The notes below the pieces were generated by a model. It ran no database searches. It was not told the DNA's origin and saw only the letters and a list, made by a program, of their open reading frames with translations. DNA of 64,000 nt from Komagataeibacter nataicola (GTDB lineage: Bacteria > Pseudomonadota > Alphaproteobacteria > Acetobacterales > Acetobacteraceae), in contig NZ_NIRT01000001.1 of the NCBI RefSeq assembly GCF_003207795.1, forward strand, positions 124,001 through 188,000, read 5' to 3'. Position numbers and translations under genes: made by a program. This document shows, one piece after another, positions 1 through 8,172 of this stretch; positions within the stretch are counted from its first letter, which is position 1; each line of letters begins with the position of its first letter.

Positions 1-172
1 CCGGCAGTTCAACCGCGCGCGCCGCGCCTTTCAGCGAATGGACACGACGGAAAATTTCCGCAAGGCCCTGCGCGTCCGGACAGCCCGCCGCCACGATGGC
101 GCGGATGGCCCGCAGGTGGTCACGGTATTCGGCATCGAATACCGCCAGCAATTCATCCCTCAGGTTATCCAC
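1..172 (-). CDS. CheA-type histidine kinase, N-terminal Hpt part (cut by window edge)
   Basis: Only the first 57 or so codons lie in the window. The visible peptide is an Hpt (P1) domain: a helix containing DELLAVFDAEYRDHL, then the phosphorylation motif RRVHSLKGAARAVELP, with the expected phospho-accepting histidine at residue 45. In CheA this histidine is phosphorylated by the kinase domain and passes phosphate to response regulators. The likely start is a GTG at 172, 11 nt after the TGA of the MCP gene; no ATG, GTG or TTG lies closer in frame and the Shine-Dalgarno is weak, so the start is tentative. It is the fifth gene of a minus-strand operon (CheW, CheR, CheW, MCP, CheA), so the MCP and both CheW proteins are its probable partners. 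Whether a receiver domain follows cannot be seen. Confidence 0.85.
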   Translation of the reverse strand, partial: MDNLRDELLAVFDAEYRDHLRAIRAIVAAGCPDAQGLAEIFRRVHSLKGAARAVELP

Positions 173-182
173 GGGCCAACCG

Positions 183-1865
183 TCAGGTCCGGTAACGCGC
201 GGAAATGGTGAGCAGCTGCTTGGACAGCTTGCCAAGGTTGCTGGCCGAGACCTCGAGGTTGCGCGTGCCGCCCGATGTCTGCTGGCTGGCCTGACGGATG
301 CTCTGCAGCGCGGTCATGACCTGCTCGATGCCGATCTGCTGCTGGTTGGTTGACGCCACGATCTGCTGGAAGGCGTTCACGCCCTCCTGGATGCCGCCGG
401 TCATGCGCTCGATGGTGCGGTAGGCGATGTCGGTGCGTTCCTTGCCGGCCGAGACGCGCTTGACCGCCTCCTCCGTCAGCATGACCGAAGTGTTGATGCC
501 GCGCTGGATGTCGCCCAGTATGGCGCGCACGTTCTGGGTGGCGTCACGCGACTGGTCGGCAAGGATCTTCATCTCGGCGGCCACAACGGCGAACGAGCGG
601 CCATGCTCGCCTGCCGCCGCCGCCTCGATCGCGGCATTGAGCGCCAGCAGGTGCGAACGCTCCGACAGGTCATTGACCGATGCGATGATCTCGCTGATCG
701 CCTCGGTGCGCTCGGACAGGGCCACGATGTTCGAGGCCACGGCCTCGGCGCCGTCATGGGTGTGGGCCATGGCGCGCGCGGTTTCCTCCACCGCTTCAAG
801 CCCGCTGGCCGAGCTGTGCACGATCACCTCCGCTGATGAAATCACCTCACGCGCGCGCTTGCTGATCTGCGCACCGGAATGGGTGATCTCGTCCACCGTG
901 GCCGCCGTTTCCTGGACTGCGGCAAACTGCTCTTCAACACTTGCGGCCTGCTGCTGGGTGGAGGCGCGGATCTCGGCCACCGCCGCATCGAGGTTCTGCG
1001 TCACCTCGCCGCTCTGGCGCGCGATTTCGCGCAGGCCGTCGATCATGCGGTTGAGGCCCGCTGCAAGGCGGGCGACTTCATCGCGCTCCTCGCCCATGCC
1101 ACCCACCTTGGCCCGCGTGGCGAGATCGCCCTGCCCCACGCGTTCCATCACGTGCATGATCGACGAGATCGGCTCCATGATCGAGCGCCGCGTCCAGAAG
1201 GTCACGATCAGCGCCACCACCACGGCGACCACCATGCCAATGGCCAGCGAGCGGCGGCTGTAGTCATAGGAGGCAGCCCCCTGGGTTTCGGCCACCTGCA
1301 CCCCGTGGTCGAGCAGCGAGGCGGCGCGGCCCACGAGCAGGTCTATCGACTGCTCGCGGCTGTCTATGCGCGAGGCCTGTTCGCGCACGCTGGGGTCATT
1401 GCCCGCGCGGATGGCCTGGAACAGGAGCCCCGCGCCACGTGTATCCATCTGGAACTGGCTGGAAATGTCGCGCAGCTGGCTGGCCACGGTATTGAACATC
1501 TCGCGCTGGTCGTTGCTGCGCGCAAGGCGCCCGCCTTCCTCAGCACGGGAAAGCACGCCCGCGAGCAGGCTGTCAGCCTCGCGGGCCTTTTCATCCCAGC
1601 TTGCAATGGCATCCTCGAGCACGGCGGGAGCGGTCTCGAAATCATGGGCATAGTAATGCGCCAGGATGGCGAGCCTGCGGGCGACGAGGTCGTTCTCATT
1701 GGCGCGGATATGGGTCAGTTCACGATAGACCGAGAGGTCGCGCGTGACGATGATGGTCATCTCGTCGCGCACCTCGCGGATCTGCCCCAGCGCATAGATG
1801 CCCAGCGAGACCATGAGCAGGACACCGACCATGAAACCGAACAGCAGGCGATTGGCGATAGTCAC
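183..1865 (-). CDS. Methyl-accepting chemotaxis protein (membrane chemoreceptor)
   Basis: A 560-residue transducer that senses a stimulus and controls CheA through CheW. Residues 8-28 form a first membrane helix and about 215-234 a second. The 185 residues between them are a helical periplasmic sensor of the four-helix-bundle type. A HAMP domain follows (about 235-290), then a long coiled coil with the conserved hairpin tip (LALNAAIEAAAAGEHGRSFAVVA, about 400-425 when read in two pieces) that contacts CheA and CheW. There is no C-terminal CheR-tethering pentapeptide. The start is GTG at 1865, six nt after the upstream CheW stop. It sits directly before cheA in the same operon. The ligand cannot be predicted. 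Confidence 0.95.
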   Translation of the reverse strand: MTIANRLLFGFMVGVLLMVSLGIYALGQIREVRDEMTIIVTRDLSVYRELTHIRANENDLVARRLAILAHYYAHDFETAPAVLEDAIASWDEKAREADSLLAGVLSRAEEGGRLARSNDQREMFNTVASQLRDISSQFQMDTRGAGLLFQAIRAGNDPSVREQASRIDSREQSIDLLVGRAASLLDHGVQVAETQGAASYDYSRRSLAIGMVVAVVVALIVTFWTRRSIMEPISSIMHVMERVGQGDLATRAKVGGMGEERDEVARLAAGLNRMIDGLREIARQSGEVTQNLDAAVAEIRASTQQQAASVEEQFAAVQETAATVDEITHSGAQISKRAREVISSAEVIVHSSASGLEAVEETARAMAHTHDGAEAVASNIVALSERTEAISEIIASVNDLSERSHLLALNAAIEAAAAGEHGRSFAVVAAEMKILADQSRDATQNVRAILGDIQRGINTSVMLTEEAVKRVSAGKERTDIAYRTIERMTGGIQEGVNAFQQIVASTNQQQIGIEQVMTALQSIRQASQQTSGGTRNLEVSASNLGKLSKQLLTISARYRT

Positions 1866-1871
1866 GGGACT

Positions 1872-2423
1872 TCACACTCCGACATAACGGGAAGAAAACA
1901 GGCGCGCGGGATCAATGACCGTCATGCTGCGCCCATCGGCCAGCCTGGCCTGCGGAAAACCCGAGGGCGTAAGCGGAATGGGCGTTGCGGTAATGTCCAC
2001 CGTGCCCCCCGCCCCACTGGCCAAAAGGGCGATGCGCCCGAGCGGAATGCTCGAGACCGAACGCAGCAGCAGCATGACACCGGGCTGCGCCAGCGCCGTG
2101 CCACCAAGCAGCACCGACAGGTCGAACACGGTATACAGATCACCCTGATAGCCATGCACGCCGCGCACGCCGGGCGGGCAGTCGGGCCTGCGGGGCATGT
2201 CGCTCCACACCGGGTCGGTCACGCGCAGCACGGCATGCAGGTCCACCCCGCAGCACTGGCCCGCAAGGTCCAGCATGACCAGCGGGCGCGCGGGCGCGGG
2301 AGCGGCATCGGTGTCGGCGCGGGCAGCCATGATGCGCGCGCGGTCGGCCAGCACGCGCCGCGCGAACGCCTCGCGCCCCGCCACGGGGGGAACTGCGGGC
2401 GGCGGCCCGAAAAAACGCGCCAT
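1872..2423 (-). CDS. CheW-like coupling protein (second copy)
   Basis: A 183-residue protein with one CheW (SH3-like) domain in its C-terminal two thirds. It opens at LVMLDLAGQCCGVDLHAVLR and continues through GVRGVHGYQGDLYTVFDLS, the typical strand pattern of CheW. About 55 poorly conserved residues precede the domain. CheW bridges chemoreceptors to CheA. The ATG at 2423 overlaps the TGA of the upstream cheR by one base (TGATG), which suggests translational coupling. Two different CheW genes in one operon is typical of Wsp-like alternative chemosensory systems, where the two occupy WspB and WspD roles; which role this copy has is not decidable from sequence. Confidence 0.9.
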   Translation of the reverse strand: MARFFGPPPAVPPVAGREAFARRVLADRARIMAARADTDAAPAPARPLVMLDLAGQCCGVDLHAVLRVTDPVWSDMPRRPDCPPGVRGVHGYQGDLYTVFDLSVLLGGTALAQPGVMLLLRSVSSIPLGRIALLASGAGGTVDITATPIPLTPSGFPQARLADGRSMTVIDPARLFSSRYVGV

Positions 2424-3805
2424 CAGGAGGGTACCCGCTGGGTGCGGGCCACGACCGGGAGCGCACCGGGCGGCTCATCGAGCTGGCGCACCAGGCGCAG
2501 CAGGCCGCCCGCGGTCAGGCCATCGCCATCAGGCAGGGGGGCATCGGGCGGGCAGCGGCTGGCGAGTTCCGTCATCTGCGCGCGGATGCGGGCGGCCTGC
2601 GCATGCCCGCCCGCATCTTCAAGCAGGCGGGCAAGGTAGCAGCGCGCCATGACGTGGTCGCGGCACAGATAGATGACCCGACGGAACGATTCCTCGGCCT
2701 GCAGCAGGTTTCCGTGCCCCCATGCCAGCACGGCGAACAGAAAATGGATGCGCACGTCAACCGGATGCCGGGCCAGATGGTCGCGGCACATCTGCATGGC
2801 GCGCGCCACATGCCCGCCATCGGCCACGCGGCGGATCGCGGCGGCAATGGACGGGCTGTCGGGCAGCGGCACGGGCAGTGCCGCACGCGGCATATGGCGC
2901 GCGGGAAGCGGCTGCGCCGTGGCAGGCAAAGCCTGCACGCCCCCCGGCGCGGGCGCGCGGAACGCCAGCGTGCCGGGCAGGCGCACGGTCTCGAGAAACG
3001 GCCTGAAATCGGAAACCGGCTCCGAATGCCCCAGCAGCAGCCAGCCCTCGGGCGCGAGGCGCCCCGCCATGGCGTGAACCAGCCCCACCGCCTGCGCCTG
3101 CGCGAAATAGATCAGCACGTTGCGGCACAGGATCAGGTCAAACGGCCCGGCGGGGCCGCCATCGGGGCGCAGCAGGTCAAGGATGTTGCTGTAGCGGAAA
3201 GTGACCATGCGCCGGTAATCCTCATGCAGCCGCCACAGGCGCGTGCTGACCGGCGTGAACCATTCCGCGCGCTGCGTGGGGGCGATATCACGCAGGCTCC
3301 ATGCGCTGAATGCGGCCTCGCGCGCCTGGTCGAGCGCGCGGGTGCTGATGTCGGTGCCCAGGATGTCGATGCGCCAGTCCGCCAGTTTCTGGCCCGCCTC
3401 ATCCAGCAGGCGCGAAAGCACGATGGCGATGGAGTATGGCTCGGCCCCGTTGGCGCAGCCCACGCTCCAGATCCGCAGATGACGCGTTGCCTGCGCCTTG
3501 CGGATCAGCCGGGGCAGGATGGTGCGCTCAAGGGCCACGAACTGCTCGGCATAGCGGAAGAAGAAGGTCTCCCCGATGGTGATGACCGATTCCAGCTCGC
3601 GCCATTCCGCATCGCCACACTCGGCATCGGCCAGCAGGGCCAGGTAGTCATGGCAGGTCCGGCAGCCATGCAGCCGCATGCGCGCGCCCACCACCTGTTC
3701 AAGCAGGTCGGCCTTGTCCACGTAATAATGCAGGCCGGTGCGCCGGGTCACGGCATTGACCAGCCGGCGAAACCCCGCAGGCGGAAAGGCGGCCGATCCG
3801 CTCAC
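2423..3805 (-). CDS. CheR-type protein-glutamate methyltransferase with C-terminal helical repeat region
   Basis: A 460-residue protein that should methylate receptor glutamates using S-adenosylmethionine. The first 60 residues match the helical CheR N-domain. The Rossmann methyltransferase core contains WSVGCANGAEPYSIAI (SAM loop) and FDLILCRNVLIYF. After about residue 290 a proline-rich linker leads to a helical region (RVADGGHVARAMQMCRDHL, then HFLFAVLAWGHGNLLQAEES) that looks like TPR repeats, as in WspC. I chose the GTG at 3805 because it overlaps the upstream cheW stop as GTGA and starts just before the conserved region. The longer reading to 3853 would overlap cheW by 50 nt. Confidence 0.9.
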   Translation of the reverse strand: MSGSAAFPPAGFRRLVNAVTRRTGLHYYVDKADLLEQVVGARMRLHGCRTCHDYLALLADAECGDAEWRELESVITIGETFFFRYAEQFVALERTILPRLIRKAQATRHLRIWSVGCANGAEPYSIAIVLSRLLDEAGQKLADWRIDILGTDISTRALDQAREAAFSAWSLRDIAPTQRAEWFTPVSTRLWRLHEDYRRMVTFRYSNILDLLRPDGGPAGPFDLILCRNVLIYFAQAQAVGLVHAMAGRLAPEGWLLLGHSEPVSDFRPFLETVRLPGTLAFRAPAPGGVQALPATAQPLPARHMPRAALPVPLPDSPSIAAAIRRVADGGHVARAMQMCRDHLARHPVDVRIHFLFAVLAWGHGNLLQAEESFRRVIYLCRDHVMARCYLARLLEDAGGHAQAARIRAQMTELASRCPPDAPLPDGDGLTAGGLLRLVRQLDEPPGALPVVARTQRVPS

Positions 3806-4398
3806 GGCGCGCCATCGGGCGTGGTGGTGGCATCGGGGTCCGTCTGCGCCCACAGGGCCGCGCGCGCACGGGTGCGCTCGAGCAGGCTGTCGAGCCGCAT
3901 GCGTTCATCATCATCCAGGATGTCGGTCATGCGCAACATGAAGACAATGCTGCCATCCCCCCGTTCAAGTTCCTGCCCCGCACCCTCGGCTTCCCGGCGG
4001 CCTGCGTCAACCATGGCAGGGCTGCCCTTTTGCGGGCGCATGACATCAAGGGCCGCATCAACCAGCAGCGCGACACAGCCGCCACCGGGCTGGTTGCACA
4101 AAAGCAGCGGGCGGTACAGCAGATCAAGCGGCGCGCGCACGGCCTGGGCGCGTACGCCCAACAGCACCCCAAGGTCAAGCACCGCCACCATCTCCGCCCC
4201 AAGGCGGAACCAGCCTGAAACATGCGCCACCGGCACCATGGGCGCGCGCAGGGCGGGCACCGGCATGCACTCGCGCACCACCAGCCCCGCAGGCAGGCCG
4301 TACTGCCGCTCTCCCACCCGAAAGACCATGACCGGCGGGGCTTCAGGGCGGGCAGACCCCGTTGCCGTGGCCTGCTGTGGGCTGGCGTGATCCATTGC
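3802..4398 (-). CDS. CheW-like coupling protein (first copy, head of chemosensory operon)
   Basis: About 198 residues with a CheW domain starting at PPVMVFRVGERQYGLPAG and including HVSGWFRLGAEMVAVLDLG. The C-terminal 60 residues are charged and predicted helical (DILDDDERMRLDSLLERTRAR), unusual for a minimal CheW. It is the first gene of the minus-strand operon. The start is uncertain: the ATG at 4398 has a GGAG only 2 nt upstream, while an in-frame ATG at 4446 has no clear ribosome site. The 3' end overlaps the GTG of cheR by 4 nt. Its role is inferred to be receptor-kinase coupling, parallel to WspB/WspD. Confidence 0.85.
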   Translation of the reverse strand, partial: AMDHASPQQATATGSARPEAPPVMVFRVGERQYGLPAGLVVRECMPVPALRAPMVPVAHVSGWFRLGAEMVAVLDLGVLLGVRAQAVRAPLDLLYRPLLLCNQPGGGCVALLVDAALDVMRPQKGSPAMVDAGRREAEGAGQELERGDGSIVFMLRMTDILDDDERMRLDSLLERTRARAALWAQTDPDATTTPDGAP

Positions 4399-4528
4399 TC
4401 CGGCGACCTTCGCTGTTTGCCATATGCACAAGGCAGAAGTTTGCATTTAATACAAGCCATCGCTACCTCGGGCAGGAATGCATTTCCTACAATCCGGGGA
4501 AGCCGCCCCATGCCGGAGTCTTGTTTTG

Positions 4529-4936
4529 ATGGACAGTCCCTTTTCCAACCGCTCCCAGGACCGTACGCTGCCGCCTGATGCCGCCCCTCCCGGCGGGCTG
4601 AACATGCCGCGCATCGCAAGGGTTGGCGTGTGGGCGGTGTTCTATTTCGCGTTCTATCTCGTGCAGCAGGTTTCCGAGCTGGTGGCCCCGCTGGTGCTGG
4701 TGCTGGGCATTGGCTGGAGCGCGCTGCCGCATGTGATTGGCATCGTCAACGGGGCGGCGGGCAGCGACCCGCAGGCCCGTGACATGATTGCCCATGTGGC
4801 CCACTCCATTCCCGATCATCTTGAAGTGGGGTCGCATTTCCTCACGCCATCCTCGCTGATGTTTGACGGGCTGATGCTCATGGCGCTGGCGGCATTATGC
4901 GCCACGCTGTCCACCATCGCCGCGCGCACCATGTAA
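4529..4936 (+). CDS. Small membrane protein of unknown function upstream of ftsE
   Basis: A 135-residue protein, or 152 if the ATG at 4478 is used. The ATG at 4529 has GGAG about 11 nt upstream. Residues 1-25 are hydrophilic and proline-rich. Two hydrophobic blocks follow: one long stretch rich in aromatic residues (VGVWAVFYFAFYLVQQV, then LVAPLVLVLGIGWSALP) and a C-terminal helix (MLMALAALCATLSTIAA), giving probably three membrane segments. I recognise no family. It is divergent from the chemosensory operon and 22 nt before ftsE, so it may be co-transcribed with ftsEX, but nothing shows a role in division. Confidence 0.7.
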   Translation: MDSPFSNRSQDRTLPPDAAPPGGLNMPRIARVGVWAVFYFAFYLVQQVSELVAPLVLVLGIGWSALPHVIGIVNGAAGSDPQARDMIAHVAHSIPDHLEVGSHFLTPSSLMFDGLMLMALAALCATLSTIAARTM

Positions 4937-4958
4937 ACAAACGGACGGACCCGCCCAT

Positions 4959-5630
4959 ATGTTCCGCCTGCATGATGTCAGCTACGCCTATGGCGGCAGC
5001 AAAACCGGCGTTGCCGCGCTGTCGCATGTCAGCCTTGACGTGGCGCAGGGCGAATTCCGCTGGCTGCTGGGGCCATCGGGGGCGGGCAAGTCGTCGCTGC
5101 TGTCCATCCTGTCGCTGGAGGTGCAGGCCAGTTCGGGCATGGTCGAGATTCTGGGCGTGCCGGTCAGGCAGGCGCGGCGGGCGGGGCTTGCGCGGCTGCG
5201 GCGGCGCATCGGGGCGGTGAAGCAGGATTTCGGCCTGCTGCCCGATATGAGCGTGTTCGACAACGTGGCCCTGCCGCTGCGCCTGCAGCACCGTGCCGAG
5301 GCCGAGATCGCGCATGAGGTGCATGCCATCATGAAATGGGTGGGGCTGGAAAACCGGCTCGATGCCCTGCCGCCGCAGCTTTCGGGTGGCGAGCAGCAGC
5401 GCGTGGCCATTGCGCGTGCCGTGATCTACCGCCCGGCCCTGCTGGTGGCCGATGAACCGACCAACGCCCTTGATGAACGCCAGGCCGGCCGCCTGATGCG
5501 CATGTTCCACCGCCTGGCAGAGCTTGGCACCACCATCGTCGTCGCCACCCATAACGACGCCATCGTGGCGAAATACCCTGCCCCCACCATTGAGCTGGTT
5601 CACGGTCATCTCGTGCGGGATCACGGCTGA
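4959..5630 (+). CDS. ftsE: Cell-division ABC transporter ATP-binding protein FtsE
   Basis: A 223-residue ABC ATPase. Walker A is GPSGAGKSS (Lys44), the signature is LSGGEQQR and Walker B is LLVADEPTNALDE. The ALDE following Walker B, rather than the LD of most transporters, is typical of FtsE. FtsE works with FtsX at the septum, where ATP hydrolysis is transmitted to periplasmic peptidoglycan hydrolase activators of the EnvC type. The stop overlaps the ATG of ftsX by one base (TGATG). An EnvC-like gene is present elsewhere in the window (53.6 kb) and could be the downstream partner. Confidence 0.95.
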   Translation: MFRLHDVSYAYGGSKTGVAALSHVSLDVAQGEFRWLLGPSGAGKSSLLSILSLEVQASSGMVEILGVPVRQARRAGLARLRRRIGAVKQDFGLLPDMSVFDNVALPLRLQHRAEAEIAHEVHAIMKWVGLENRLDALPPQLSGGEQQRVAIARAVIYRPALLVADEPTNALDERQAGRLMRMFHRLAELGTTIVVATHNDAIVAKYPAPTIELVHGHLVRDHG

Positions 5631-6574
5631 TGGCCCGCCAGCGCTATCATGACGGGCTGGCCCTGCGGCAGGCGCTGCCGGGGCGGTTCCTGCCATTCCT
5701 TGTGGGCAGCATGGCTTTTCTGGCGGCACTGGCGCTGGCGGGCGGCATTGCGGCGCACAGCCTCTCGCAACGCTGGACACATGGGGCGGGTGCGGTAACC
5801 ACCGTGCAGGTGCCCGGCCCCACCGATCCCGCCACCACCACGGCCGCCATGGGCCAGATGCCCGCAACCCGCATTGATGCGGTGCTGGCCATCCTGGCCG
5901 CCACTCCCGGCATTACCGACACCCATCGCCTGAGTGATGCCGAACTGCGCGCGCTGCTCGCCCCATGGATCGAGCAGACCGGTGACCCCAGCCTGCCGCT
6001 GCCCGCCGTGATCGAACTGCACACCACCCCGGGGCAGGATGTGGCGGCCAGCGTGCTGCCCCGGCTGCAGGCGCAGGCGCCGGGCGTGCTGATGGAGCAT
6101 GACAGCGTGTGGAGCGACCGGCTGGCGGCCCTTGCGGCCAGCCTGCAGGCCTGCGCGGGGCTGGCTGTGCTGGTGGTGATGACGGTGGCGGTGTGCGTGG
6201 TCATGGCCGCGACACGGGCGGGGCTGCTCACGCGGCGGCAGGCCATCGGGCTGATCCATGCGCTGGGGGCGACCGACAGCTACATCTCGGGCCGGTTCGC
6301 CACGCGCGTGGGGCTGCTGGCGCTGTGGGGCGGCATGTGCGGCAGCGTGCTGGCGTTGCCCATGCTGCTGGCACTCTCGCAACTTGCCGCCCCCTTCACC
6401 GCCATGGGCGATGCCCCCGCCACCGCACCTGACTGGCACGACCTGCATGCATGGACCGCCCTGCTACCCTCCGCCCTGCTGTGGATGCTGGTGATCGTGC
6501 CGCCCGCTGCCGGGCTGACCGGCTGGGCCACCACGCAACTGACCGTGCGGGCGTGGCTGCGCCGCCTGCCATGA
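5630..6574 (+). CDS. ftsX: Cell-division permease-like protein FtsX
   Basis: A 314-residue membrane protein with the FtsX layout. An N-terminal membrane helix (FLPFLVGSMAFLAALALAGGIAA) is followed by a periplasmic domain of about 130 residues and three helices in the C-terminal half, including GLAVLVVMTVAVCVVMAAT. The cytoplasmic loop between TM2 and TM3 holds the conserved IGLIHALGATDSYI segment. It pairs with FtsE and relays ATPase movement to cell-wall hydrolase activators. Both junctions are overlapping: TGATG with ftsE and ATGA with the DUF218 gene. Confidence 0.93.
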   Translation: MARQRYHDGLALRQALPGRFLPFLVGSMAFLAALALAGGIAAHSLSQRWTHGAGAVTTVQVPGPTDPATTTAAMGQMPATRIDAVLAILAATPGITDTHRLSDAELRALLAPWIEQTGDPSLPLPAVIELHTTPGQDVAASVLPRLQAQAPGVLMEHDSVWSDRLAALAASLQACAGLAVLVVMTVAVCVVMAATRAGLLTRRQAIGLIHALGATDSYISGRFATRVGLLALWGGMCGSVLALPMLLALSQLAAPFTAMGDAPATAPDWHDLHAWTALLPSALLWMLVIVPPAAGLTGWATTQLTVRAWLRRLP

Positions 6575-7203
6575 CACGCCTGCGCCGCCTGCTGCCGGGC
6601 CTGTGCCTGCTGGGCCTTGCGGCATGGGGGGGCGGGCTGGGCTGGTTCATCATTGATGCCCGCCGCCCGCCCGCCGTGCCCGCGCATGCCGATGGCATCG
6701 TGGCGCTGACCGGCGGGCAGGGGCGCATCGAACAGTCGCTGCAGTTGCTGGCGCAGGGTTATGGCGACCGGCTGCTGATTTCAGGCGTGGACCGGCATGC
6801 GACACTGGGTGATTTCCTGCGCCACCAGCCGCCCCCCGTGCCCCTGGCGTTATGGACCCGGACAACACTGGGCCACCGCGCCGCCTCCACGCTGGGCAAT
6901 GCGGATGAAACCGCCACATGGGTGCATGAATACGGCATGAAAAGCGTGATCGTGGTCACGGCGGGCTACCACATCCGCCGCGCCATGCTCGAGATCGCGC
7001 GCACCGTGCCCGGCGTGCACCTGTATGGCTACCCCATCCGCCCGCCTGCCCTGCGCCAGCCGCTGCACCCTGGCACGATACGGCTCATGGTGGTGGAATA
7101 TGACAAATGGCTGCTCGCCTGCCTTGATGTCGCCCGCCTGACCCGCCCGCTGCACGGCCTGCTCAACCATGCCGATACACGGCCCGCCGCCCCCACAGGG
7201 TAA
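6571..7203 (+). CDS. DUF218 (YdcF/SanA/ElyC-like) membrane-anchored protein
   Basis: A 210-residue protein with an N-terminal membrane anchor (LLPGLCLLGLAAWGGGLGWFII) and a DUF218 domain. The domain shows the family pattern: GIVALTGGQGRIEQSLQLL, then LLISGV, then the conserved asparagine-glutamate region LGNADETATWVHEYGMKSVIVVTAGYHIRRAM. Members act in envelope or peptidoglycan precursor homeostasis, but the reaction is not settled. The ATG at 6571 overlaps the ftsX stop as ATGA, so I take this start instead of an upstream in-frame codon inside ftsX. The ftsE-ftsX-DUF218-plsC arrangement recurs in alphaproteobacteria. Confidence 0.88.
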   Translation: MTRLRRLLPGLCLLGLAAWGGGLGWFIIDARRPPAVPAHADGIVALTGGQGRIEQSLQLLAQGYGDRLLISGVDRHATLGDFLRHQPPPVPLALWTRTTLGHRAASTLGNADETATWVHEYGMKSVIVVTAGYHIRRAMLEIARTVPGVHLYGYPIRPPALRQPLHPGTIRLMVVEYDKWLLACLDVARLTRPLHGLLNHADTRPAAPTG

Positions 7204-7278
7204 GCGGGCGGCTTGTCGCAGGCTGCGTTTTCTGGTGTTAGGATAGCGCCGAACCACCCCGATGGACCTGTTAGCCCC

Positions 7279-8013
7279 ATGACCGTACTGCGCGCATTCG
7301 TGTTCAACCTGTATTTCATCGTGCTGACCCTTGTGATGGGGGTCTCGGCCTTCGCCATCAGGCTGTTCGGCAAAAAATATGCGCTGGCCTATGCCAAGCT
7401 GTGGACCGGGCTGACCCTGCGCGGGCTGGAGCGCATCTGCCGCATCGACATACAGGTGAGCGGGCTCGAGCATCTGCCGCCCGGCCCGTGCCTGCTGGCG
7501 TGCCAGCACCAGTCCATGTTCGACACATTCGCGTGGATGAACATCGTACCCCTGCCCACCTATGTCATGAAACGCGAGCTTGAGCGCATTCCGCTCGTTG
7601 GCCCCATGCTGCGCCTGACCGGCATGATCGGCGTGGACCGTGATGGCGGAGCCAAGGCGCTGCGCAACCTGCTGGCCGATGCCGACAGGGCGGCGAAGGA
7701 CGGGCGGCAGATCATCATTTTCCCCGAAGGCACGCGCACCGCACCCGGCGCGCCAATAAAGCTGCAACCGGGCATTGCCGCCCTTTCGGCCCATACCGGC
7801 CTGCCGGTCATTCCGGTCGCGACCGATGCGGGGCTGCACTGGGGGCCGAAGGCGCTGGTCAAGACACCGGGCACCATTCACATCGTGGTGGGCAGGCCCC
7901 TGCCCGCCGGGCTGAAGCGCGCCCAGCTGCTGCCCGCCATTGGCGGCGCGTGGCAGGATCTGTGCACCAGAAACGGGCTGCCCGTGCCGCTGGCTCCCGC
8001 AGCCCGAACGTAA
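7279..8013 (+). CDS. plsC: 1-acyl-sn-glycerol-3-phosphate acyltransferase
   Basis: A 244-residue PlsC-family enzyme that adds the second acyl chain to lysophosphatidate to give phosphatidate. It shows the HX4D catalytic motif (HQSMFD, His77 and Asp82), the substrate-binding motif FPEGTRT (148-154) and a final VIPVATDAG block. The N-terminal 25 residues are hydrophobic and anchor it to the inner membrane. The start is the ATG at 7279, 75 nt after the DUF218 gene; an in-frame codon at 7213 lacks conserved sequence. With psd and pssA downstream, the window holds several phospholipid genes, though not in one operon. Confidence 0.93.
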   Translation: MTVLRAFVFNLYFIVLTLVMGVSAFAIRLFGKKYALAYAKLWTGLTLRGLERICRIDIQVSGLEHLPPGPCLLACQHQSMFDTFAWMNIVPLPTYVMKRELERIPLVGPMLRLTGMIGVDRDGGAKALRNLLADADRAAKDGRQIIIFPEGTRTAPGAPIKLQPGIAALSAHTGLPVIPVATDAGLHWGPKALVKTPGTIHIVVGRPLPAGLKRAQLLPAIGGAWQDLCTRNGLPVPLAPAART

Positions 8014-8172
8014 TCCGCGCTGCACGACACACACGCGCGTCATCCCTGCCCGTGCTGCGCCATCCGGTTCGGTTATGGTGATGCGGGATTCACGATTGCG
8101 ATGGGCTGCCCGTGGCGGTCCACCCTCATCACCCCGCCTGCCCCATAAGCGCCCGGCTCGCGCGCAGACAGA

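Noticed and set aside
879-2639. Open frame of 586 codons on the plus strand opposite the MCP and CheW genes
   Set aside because: It is antisense to well-supported domains, has a low-complexity His/Arg/Gly composition typical of GC-rich shadow frames, and no ribosome site.
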